This document shows positions 1 through 5,283 of a DNA stretch of 9,375 nucleotides, piece by piece (the stretch's first letter is position 1; each line of letters begins with the position of its first letter). The notes under the pieces were generated by a model that searched no databases, was not told the DNA's origin, and saw only the letters and a list, made by a program, of their open reading frames with translations. Origin of the DNA: Prosthecobacter sp. (GTDB lineage Bacteria > Verrucomicrobiota > Verrucomicrobiia > Verrucomicrobiales > Verrucomicrobiaceae); NCBI GenBank assembly GCA_020216965.1, contig JAIWOJ010000045.1, positions 1 to 9,375 of the forward strand, read 5' to 3'. The position numbers and the translations under genes are program-made.

Positions 1-970
1 TGGCGAAGCCGTGGTTTTGGCTGGTGATACTGACCTTCCCGCTACGGAGGTCTTTGACGGGCTGATTGCCTCCGCGGTGGCCAAACTTCAGTTTGAAGGT
101 CTTGCCGCCAAAGGCATGACCGAGGAGCTGGTGCCCGAGACAGATGCCAAAGATCGGTTTTACTCCGATCAACTGGCGAATTTCGGCATGGATGTAATCC
201 AGGGCGGCGGGGTCACCTGGACCATTGGATAAAAAGACACCATCCGGGTTCCTGGCGATCACCTCGGAGGCTTTGGTCGTGGCAGGGACGACCTCAACCC
301 GGAAGCCAGCCTGCCGGAGACTGCGCAGGATGTTCTTTTTGATGCCGAAATCATAGGCCACGATGTGATGTTGTGGCTCAGGAAGGGGGAGGAAAGCTCC
401 GTGAGGGCCACCTTCGCGGTTCTGGCTAGGGCTTGGCAGATCCCAGGCGCGGCTTTCCTGATCGTCGGGATCCCAGACATAGGGCTTGGAGGTGGTCACC
501 TCCTTCACATAGTCGCTGCCACTCATGGGTGGGCTTTTTTTCGCTGCCTCCACCGCTTGTTCGGGGGTCAGCTCGGTGGTGATGACGGCCTGCATGGCCC
601 CGCGTGTGCGCAGATGCTTGGTGAGGGCACGGGTGTCGATGCCTTGGATGCCGGGGATATTCCAGCGCTTCAGGTAGGAATCGAGAGATTCCTGGCTGCG
701 CCAGTTGCTCGGCACCTGGCATAGCTCCTCCACGACGAACCCGCGCACATGGGGCTCAGAACTTTCGTCATCGAGGTCGTTGATGCCGTAGTTCCCGATC
801 ATCGGGTAGGTCATGGTGACGATCTGCCCGCGGTAGGAGGGGTCTGTCAGCACCTCCTGGTAGCCAGACATGGAGGTATTGAAGCAGGCTTCTCCATTGC
901 TAGTGCGGTTTGCGCCGAAGGAGATGCCTTCAAAGTACCGTCCGTCTTCAAGTGCCAGGATTGCGTTCAT
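1..970 (-). CDS. carA: Carbamoyl-phosphate synthase small (glutaminase) subunit, C-terminus cut by window edge
   Basis: This subunit hydrolyses glutamine and passes ammonia to the large subunit CarB, which makes carbamoyl phosphate for arginine and pyrimidine synthesis in the cytoplasm. The reading frame starts at ATG 970-968 ([15 protein letters not shown]) and stays open for 323 residues to the left edge; the family is about 370-390 residues, so roughly 50 are missing. Residues 1-150 form the N-terminal CarA domain. The class I glutamine amidotransferase domain begins near residue 203 ([15 protein letters not shown]). It contains the oxyanion-loop segment LSNGPGDP (247-254), the nucleophile elbow [10 protein letters not shown] with Cys277, and SQNHGFA (317-323). 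The catalytic His and Glu of the triad normally lie further on, outside the window. No convincing Shine-Dalgarno precedes the ATG. The gene is transcribed divergently from the beta-propeller genes, and carB is not in view. Family assignment is secure. Confidence 0.97.
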   Translation of the reverse strand, partial: MNAILALEDGRYFEGISFGANRTSNGEACFNTSMSGYQEVLTDPSYRGQIVTMTYPMIGNYGINDLDDESSEPHVRGFVVEELCQVPSNWRSQESLDSYLKRWNIPGIQGIDTRALTKHLRTRGAMQAVITTELTPEQAVEAAKKSPPMSGSDYVKEVTTSKPYVWDPDDQESRAWDLPSPSQNREGGPHGAFLPLPEPQHHIVAYDFGIKKNILRSLRQAGFRVEVVPATTKASEVIARNPDGVFLSNGPGDPAALDYIHAEIRQLIGVKPIFGICLGHQLLGHAFGGKTFKLKFGHRGGNQPVKDLRSGKVSITSQNHGFA

Positions 971-999
971 CAATGAGTGCGAAAAGGGGAAATCCTCGC

Positions 1000-1028
1000 C
1001 TTCTAGCGCGGCCTATTTGGGAATGCAA
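1000..1028 (-). promoter_or_regulatory. Weak candidate sigma70 promoter for carA
   Basis: Read on the minus strand, TTGCAT (1028-1023) is followed after 17 bases by TAGAAG (1005-1000). They match the -35 and -10 consensus at 3 of 6 and 4 of 6 positions. The implied start site lies about 20 bases upstream of the carA ATG. Position and spacing are right but the match is poor, so this is only a candidate. Confidence 0.25.
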
Positions 1029-1151
1029 ATCACCATTCGAGAGGTTATCGTCCTGGATGCCTTAGCTTCGCGTGGCAAAAGCCTCAGTGACGGAAAACTC
1101 CGGCATCGGGGCAAAGGGGGCAGGAACCACGGGATGGCAGCCCTCACGCCT

Positions 1152-1196
1152 TTAAGTTAGGATTTGTCCTAAAAGCCCTCCTCCCATTAAGCTAGG
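1152..1196. repeat. Pair of TTAAGYTAGG direct repeats
   Basis: TTAAGTTAGG (1152-1161) and TTAAGCTAGG (1187-1196) match at 9 of 10 positions with start points 35 bases apart. They lie between two divergent promoter regions, where paired operator sites for a dimeric regulator would be expected. No regulator is known for them; the functional reading is inference. Confidence 0.4.
1157..1172. repeat. Small perfect palindrome TTAGGA-TTTG-TCCTAA
   Basis: A six-base inverted repeat (1157-1162 and 1167-1172) with a four-base spacer overlaps the end of the first TTAAGYTAGG repeat. It is AT-rich and weak as an RNA hairpin, so a protein-binding half-site arrangement is more plausible than a terminator. 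It could also be chance. Confidence 0.35.
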
Positions 1197-1296
1197 TTAT
1201 GCCCTTATCTCCAGAAAACTGAAATCCCGCTCCTTTCCTTGCAGACCCTATTTTTTGACCGCAACTGCCGAGTTTAGAACCACGTTAAAGCCTTGT

Positions 1297-2487
1297 ATGC
1301 GTGCACAAGCTCTAGGATTGATTTTTCCATGCCTGTCTCTCGCCACGGCGCTGCTTGCGCAGCATCCAGGGGACTGGATTCACTCCCGTGGAGATGAAGC
1401 CATGCAGGGGCGCTCTGAGGTGAATTTGACATTTCCGCTGCGACTCGCCTGGCAACATTCCATGATGGAAAAACCCAAAGGTAAGCCGGAAATGCTCGTG
1501 AGCTCTGCCGTCGTTCGTGATGGAAAAGTCTATGCAGGGTGCAAAGATGGCAAATTCCGCTGCTTAAAGCTGGAATCTGGCGAGAAGCTCTGGGAGGCCG
1601 AAGGAAAGGGTGCTTTTGATGGCGCTGCGGCTTTTGCAGGCGAGTTGGTCGTGGCTGGCTGTCAGGATGGTTTTGTCTATGCCTGGAATGCCAGCACCGG
1701 GGCCGCTGCCTGGAAGTACGAAACCGAAGCGGAAATCCACGCGGCAGCGAATGTGTGGACTGACCCGGACACGAAGGAGCAAAAAGTGCTCATCGGCAGC
1801 TATGATTACAAGGTGTACTGCCTAGAGGCAAAGACGGGCAAGCTAGAATGGGCTGCGGAGACGGGTTATTACATCAACGGCGGTGCGGCGGTCGGGGCGG
1901 GCCGGGTGGTCTTTGGCGGCTGTGATAGTGTGCTGCATGTGCATGAGGTGCGGACCGGCAAAGAGGAGCGCCAGATTGAGGTTGGCTCCTACATCGGGAA
2001 CAACGTCGCCATCGCGGATGGCGTGGTCTATGTGTCTCATTATGGCAACCGGGTCGGTGCTTACAGCCTTGAGGATGGAGCCAAAATCTGGGAATATGGA
2101 GAGCGGGAATTTGAGTTTTATGCAGCCCCGGCCGTCTGGGAAAAGACGGTCTTTTGTGGCGGGCGAGACAAGCGCTTTCACGCCATCGACCGGACGACGG
2201 GGGAGAAAAAATGGGAGTTCAGGTGCCGGGATCGGATCGATAGCAGCGCCGTCATTTGCGCAGGCAAGGTGGTGCTTTTCGGCTGTGACGATGGCTACCT
2301 CTATGCCCTGGATGTCCAGGATGGCAGAGAGGTCTGGCAGTATGAAATCGGCGCGCCCGTCAAGACCTCCCCAGCCGTGGCCGGGGATTACGTCATCGTG
2401 GGCGCAGATGATGGAAACCTTTACGCATTTCAGGCCACCGCAGCGCAGCCCCCGGCTGAGAAAAATGCCCCCGCAAAAGCGCCCTGA
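1297..2487 (+). CDS. Exported PQQ-type eight-bladed beta-propeller protein, cysteine-rich
   Basis: This 396-residue protein belongs to the PQQ-repeat/BamB-like beta-propeller group (COG1520). Residues 1-21 look like a Sec signal peptide ending near LLAQ, so it should act outside the cytoplasm. Eight repeats of about 40 residues follow, each of the type DGxVYxGxxDGxxxxLxxxTGxxxW. Their TG/DG-W ends fall near residues 95-99, 134-139, 180-185, 220-225, 260-265, 301-306 and 342-347, with the last blade at 361-379 (DYVIVGADDGNLYAF). The C-terminus is a short Pro/Ala/Lys tail. Nine cysteines lie in the mature part (82, 89, 122, 175, 209, 287, 310, 321, 330), several in the GC-x-DG turn where Ser is usual. 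ATG 1297 is chosen over an in-frame TTG at 1255 because it puts the signal peptide at the N-terminus. No catalytic residues are recognisable, so a scaffold, binding or dehydrogenase-like role cannot be decided. Confidence 0.88.
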   Translation: MRAQALGLIFPCLSLATALLAQHPGDWIHSRGDEAMQGRSEVNLTFPLRLAWQHSMMEKPKGKPEMLVSSAVVRDGKVYAGCKDGKFRCLKLESGEKLWEAEGKGAFDGAAAFAGELVVAGCQDGFVYAWNASTGAAAWKYETEAEIHAAANVWTDPDTKEQKVLIGSYDYKVYCLEAKTGKLEWAAETGYYINGGAAVGAGRVVFGGCDSVLHVHEVRTGKEERQIEVGSYIGNNVAIADGVVYVSHYGNRVGAYSLEDGAKIWEYGEREFEFYAAPAVWEKTVFCGGRDKRFHAIDRTTGEKKWEFRCRDRIDSSAVICAGKVVLFGCDDGYLYALDVQDGREVWQYEIGAPVKTSPAVAGDYVIVGADDGNLYAFQATAAQPPAEKNAPAKAP

Positions 2488-2488
2488 A

Positions 2489-2552
2489 CCCGGATGCCTT
2501 CGTTCCGGCTGGCAGGAGTGTCTGCACAGCAGTGGGAACGACGGTATCCGGG
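2489..2552. repeat. 64-base imperfect inverted repeat forming a long hairpin
   Basis: The arms 2489-2506 and 2535-2552 pair at 18 positions: 16 Watson-Crick pairs, one G-T pair (2496/2545) and one mismatch (2499/2542). The 28-base loop can itself fold: 2508-2511 pairs with 2527-2530, and 2512-2515 with 2522-2525, leaving A2526 bulged and a six-base loop. It begins one base after the upstream gene's stop codon. No U-tract follows, so it is not a classical intrinsic terminator. It could stabilise the 3' end of the mRNA, attenuate read-through into the next gene, or be a REP-like palindromic element. Confidence 0.75.
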
Positions 2553-2622
2553 CTGAATCTAGGCTCTGCGCCCTGGTTTCGTTGGTTGCGGTTTTGCTAT
2601 TTTCGGGCCTATTGCCTGCCGC

Positions 2623-3822
2623 ATGAAACACCACTCCATCCTCCCCCTGGGTCTTGCGTTTTTCTTCACCTCAGATTTCGCCAAAGCGGCTGACTGGCCG
2701 GTCTGGCGTGGCACTCAGGCGGATGGCATTTCTAGAGAGACCGACTGGAAGGTGGCCGCAGAGCCCAAGACGCTGTGGCAGGCTGAGGTGGGGCTGGGGT
2801 TCTCCTCATTTGTCGTGGCAGATGGACGTGTGCTGACCACGGGCCACGCCGATGGGCAAGACACCATCTGGTGTCTAAATGCAGAGACCGGGAAGCTGGT
2901 TTGGAAGCATTCCTACCCTGCTGACCTCGGAGATAAATACTACGAAGGCGGCACCTCCAACACCCCGACCATTGAGGGTGACAAGGTCTATCATCTCAGC
3001 CGTTGGGGTGACCTTTTCTGCCTAGAAGCCGCGACTGGAAAGGTCCTGTGGAGCAAAAATGTGCAAAAAGAAACCGGTGCCGCCATCCCCGACTGGGGCT
3101 ATGCCGGTGCTCCCCTGGTGCAGGGCGGGCTGCTCATCCTGAATGTGGGGAAGGCTGGCATGGGGGTGGACAAAGCCACGGGGAAAATCGTCTGGAAAAG
3201 TGATGCAGACAGCGCGGGCTACTCCACGCCCGTGCCCTACACGGCAGGCGGGAAAAAGCTGGACATCGTCTCCTCCACCGATGCCTACACCGCCGTGCAG
3301 GTGGAGGATGGAACCCCCGTCTGGTCCTACCGCTGGGCCACACGCTACGGCGTGAATGCCAGTGACCCCATCCTCAGCGGCGATCACGTCTTCATCTCCA
3401 CGGGCTACAACAAGGGCTGCACCCTGCTGAAGCTAGGCGCGAGCCAGCCCGAAAAAGTGTGGGAGAGCAAGGTGCTGAAGAACCAATTCAATTCCTCCGT
3501 GCTCATCCAAGGCTACCTGTACGGCATCGATGGGGATCAAAACAGCCGTTGCTCACTGAAATGCGTGAAGCTGGACGATGGAAAAATGGCCTGGGAAGAG
3601 AAAAGCATCGGCTTTGGCTCGCTGATGGCGGCGGATGGCCGTCTCATCATCCTCACGGAGAAGGGAGAGCTGGTCATCGCCAAAGCGACCCAGAGTGGTT
3701 ATGAGGAGCTCTCCCGTGCCCAGGTGCTGAGTGGTCGCTGCTGGAGTGCCCCAGTGCTTGCCAATGGCCGCCTGTATGTGCGCAATGCCCCTGGGAAGGT
3801 GCTCTGCCTCCAGGCAAAGTGA
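2623..3822 (+). CDS. Exported PQQ-type beta-propeller protein with WPVWRG...DGIS N-terminus
   Basis: The 399-residue product has a signal peptide at residues 1-23 (KHH n-region, then a hydrophobic core ending near FAKAA). It is followed directly by DWPVWRGTQADGIS (24-37), the entry signature of secreted PQQ-like propeller proteins abundant in Planctomycetes and Verrucomicrobia. Repeats with the AxTGKxxW ending are clear at 87-94, 137-143 and 185-191; later ones are degenerate (VEDGTPVW 227-234, LDDGKMAW 317-324). The final strand LYVRNAPGKVLCL closes the propeller. The protein is probably extracytoplasmic. It is a distant paralogue of the gene 135 bases upstream, with different repeat wording, so this is not a recent duplication. 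No Shine-Dalgarno is seen before ATG 2623. Function is unknown; family members are often annotated as PQQ-binding-like without evidence of cofactor binding. Confidence 0.9.
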   Translation: MKHHSILPLGLAFFFTSDFAKAADWPVWRGTQADGISRETDWKVAAEPKTLWQAEVGLGFSSFVVADGRVLTTGHADGQDTIWCLNAETGKLVWKHSYPADLGDKYYEGGTSNTPTIEGDKVYHLSRWGDLFCLEAATGKVLWSKNVQKETGAAIPDWGYAGAPLVQGGLLILNVGKAGMGVDKATGKIVWKSDADSAGYSTPVPYTAGGKKLDIVSSTDAYTAVQVEDGTPVWSYRWATRYGVNASDPILSGDHVFISTGYNKGCTLLKLGASQPEKVWESKVLKNQFNSSVLIQGYLYGIDGDQNSRCSLKCVKLDDGKMAWEEKSIGFGSLMAADGRLIILTEKGELVIAKATQSGYEELSRAQVLSGRCWSAPVLANGRLYVRNAPGKVLCLQAK

Positions 3823-3873
3823 GAGGTTCCCGGAAGGCGGCCCCGGCTTTCTGCGCATGAAGGACTCCGGCGC

Positions 3874-3902
3874 TTGTCAGTCTGTCATCTCCACCTTATA
3901 AG
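3874..3902 (+). promoter_or_regulatory. Sigma70-like promoter abutting the membrane protein start codon
   Basis: TTGTCA (3874-3879) and TATAAG (3897-3902) each match the -35 and -10 consensus at 5 of 6 positions, with the ideal 17-base spacer. The -10 ends only eight bases before ATG 3911, so transcription would start at or a base or two before the A of the start codon. The transcript would be leaderless or nearly so. This is the best promoter match I found in the window. Confidence 0.6.
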
Positions 3903-3910
3903 CAGCCGCC

Positions 3911-4249
3911 ATGTCCCTTCCCTTTTACCACCTCCTCCACCTCGTCGGCCTCATCTTCGTTTTCATCGGCTTCGGCGCGCTGCTCAATCCTGGCTCACGT
4001 CGCGCCATGATGTGGCATGGGATCGGCCTCCTCATCAGCCTGATTTCTGGTTTTGGGATGTTGGCCAAGATGGGCATCTTCAAATCCATGCCCACCTGGG
4101 TTTGGGTGAAGATCGGCCTCTGGCTCGTGCTCGGCTTTCTGCCTATGCTCTCACGCCGGGGTAAGCTGCCTGCGGGCGTGGTGGTCTTCATCGCCGCCGT
4201 CATTGGGGCCGCCCTGGCATGGTTGGGCTACCTGAAGCCAGCGTTTTGA
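3911..4249 (+). CDS. Small four-helix inner-membrane protein, function unknown
   Basis: This 112-residue protein is almost entirely hydrophobic, with predicted membrane helices near residues 5-25, 36-53, 63-80 and 87-107. Basic loops (NPGSRRAMM at 26-34, SRRGK at 81-85) separate helices 1/2 and 3/4, placing both termini outside by the positive-inside rule. Helix 3 opens with MPTWVWVKIGLW. I do not recognise a named family with certainty; the layout resembles small four-helix proteins of the SirB2 type, which is only a suggestion. The start at 3911 is supported by a well-formed promoter immediately upstream and an N-terminus that leads straight into helix 1. The next gene, a deacetylase lipoprotein, begins 56 bases after its stop on the same strand, with a hairpin in the gap. 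Confidence 0.82.
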   Translation: MSLPFYHLLHLVGLIFVFIGFGALLNPGSRRAMMWHGIGLLISLISGFGMLAKMGIFKSMPTWVWVKIGLWLVLGFLPMLSRRGKLPAGVVVFIAAVIGAALAWLGYLKPAF

Positions 4250-4252
4250 AAT

Positions 4253-4271
4253 CACCGCAGCCCATGCGGTG
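4253..4271 (+). terminator. Hairpin after the four-helix membrane protein gene
   Basis: A perfect seven-base stem (CACCGCA at 4253-4259, TGCGGTG at 4265-4271) encloses a five-base loop and begins three bases after the stop codon at 4247-4249. The downstream bases are TGGGTTTCC, with only three Ts. It could be a weak terminator or a processing/stabilising hairpin. If it is leaky, the deacetylase gene could still be read from the promoter at 3874. Confidence 0.4.
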
Positions 4272-4305
4272 TGGGTTTCCCCCCTTCTCCTAAGCCACTC
4301 TCTTC

Positions 4306-5199
4306 ATGCATACCCTCGTGACCTCCCGACACATGTACCTCAGCATCTGGTTCGGCATCCTCATGGGCAGCGCAGGCTGCTCCTCCACGGACAAAAAAAC
4401 CGCCCTCTCGGACCAGATCCGCCGCGCCACACCAGCCCAGGAGGTGCAGCTCCAGGACAACCCCCTGGTAAAGCGCCTGAATGCACCATCCACGCTGCCC
4501 AATGTGCCGCCCGCTGGCGCACGCATCAGCTACTCACAGGTCAATATCACCCAGCCTGTGCTGGCGATGACCTTTGACGACGGCCCCCACCCGAGCCTGA
4601 CGCCTCGGCTGCTAGACATCCTCAAGGAGCGAAACATCAAGTGTACCTTCTTTGTCATCGGCAAAAACGCCAAAGCCTACCCCAAGATCATCCAGCGCAT
4701 GATCGCCGAGGGCCATGAGGTCGCCAACCACACCTGGACGCACTGCAGCCTCACCAGCCGCTCGGATGACCAGATCCGTAGCGAACTCAGGCAAAGCGAA
4801 GATGCCCTGATGGCCGCCGCAAACTACCGCCCCCAGCTTATCCGCCCACCCTACGGCGCGATCAATGCGCGCATCAAACAGCTCATGTTTGCCGAGTTCG
4901 GTTACAGCACCATCATGTGGTCTGTGGACCCGCAGGACTGGCGGCGGCCGGGCGTCTCCGTCGTCACCAGCCGCCTCGTCAATGGTGCCCACCCTGGGGC
5001 CATCATGCTCGCGCATGACATTCATCCCCCCACCATTCAGGCCATGCCAGCCATGTTCGACCAACTGCTGGCCAAGGGGTATCAGTTCGTCACAGTCAGC
5101 CAACTCATGAACATGGAAAAAGCGGCCATGCCCGTCGGCGTCGTCGTCCGTCCTGCCGTTCCTTTGGCTGAAAAAGATCCTGCCCCCATCCCGCAGTAA
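4306..5199 (+). CDS. NodB-domain polysaccharide deacetylase lipoprotein
   Basis: This 297-residue protein belongs to the carbohydrate esterase 4/NodB family (COG0726), metal-dependent enzymes that remove N-acetyl groups from peptidoglycan, chitin or other polysaccharides. All five motifs are present: TFDDGP (89-94; base Asp91, metal ligand Asp92), HTWTH (142-146; metal ligands His142 and His146), RPPYG (180-184), DPQDWRRPG (208-216) and LAHD (235-238, His237). The N-terminus has a basic residue, a hydrophobic stretch and Cys25 in GSAGC-SS. This indicates a lipoprotein signal, although Ser at the -3 position is less usual than Leu. Residues 26-75 are a polar linker that would hold the domain off the membrane, and the Pro-rich tail after 276 is outside the fold. 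The start could also be ATG 4333, but 4306 supplies the positive n-region. The substrate cannot be read from the sequence. Confidence 0.92.
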   Translation: MHTLVTSRHMYLSIWFGILMGSAGCSSTDKKTALSDQIRRATPAQEVQLQDNPLVKRLNAPSTLPNVPPAGARISYSQVNITQPVLAMTFDDGPHPSLTPRLLDILKERNIKCTFFVIGKNAKAYPKIIQRMIAEGHEVANHTWTHCSLTSRSDDQIRSELRQSEDALMAAANYRPQLIRPPYGAINARIKQLMFAEFGYSTIMWSVDPQDWRRPGVSVVTSRLVNGAHPGAIMLAHDIHPPTIQAMPAMFDQLLAKGYQFVTVSQLMNMEKAAMPVGVVVRPAVPLAEKDPAPIPQ

Positions 5200-5283
5200 G
5201 GCTTTTGGAACGAAAGCGGCTCCCACAGGCGTCTCCTTCGCCGCCTGACGCCCCCTCACGCGCGGCCTTCCATCATTCTCCCG

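Larger units (their letters stand above)
971..1296. other. Divergent intergenic region between carA and the first beta-propeller gene
   Basis: No credible gene lies in these 326 bases; short open frames here are continuations of antisense frames through carA and lack recognisable protein features. The region must hold the promoters of two divergent genes. Visible structure is a pair of 10-base direct repeats (1152-1161 and 1187-1196), a small palindrome overlapping the first repeat (1157-1172), and a weak carA promoter candidate. I found no convincing plus-strand promoter; TTGACC at 1255-1260 has no properly spaced -10 partner. Confidence 0.6.

Noticed and set aside
870..1160. 96-residue plus-strand open frame crossing the carA start into the intergenic region
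   Set aside because: More than a third of it is antisense to carA, no ribosome binding site precedes it, and no motif is visible.
2586..2615. TTGCGG-18-TATTGC as a promoter for the second beta-propeller gene
   Set aside because: Only three of six positions match in each hexamer, which is not better than background.
1883..2626. 247-residue plus-strand open frame in another phase within the first beta-propeller gene
   Set aside because: It is rich in Arg, Ser and Met, has no recognisable motif and overlaps the real coding frame; its overlap with the next ATG is coincidental.
1843..2634. 263-residue open frame on the minus strand opposite the first beta-propeller gene
   Set aside because: It lies antisense to a strongly supported propeller gene, shows no domain or signal features, and its His/Arg/Asp-rich composition is typical of an antisense frame in GC-rich DNA.
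5226..5247. CAGGCG/CGCCTG inverted repeat after the deacetylase gene as a terminator
   Set aside because: The stem is only six bases with a ten-base loop and no T-run follows, so it is within chance for GC-rich sequence.
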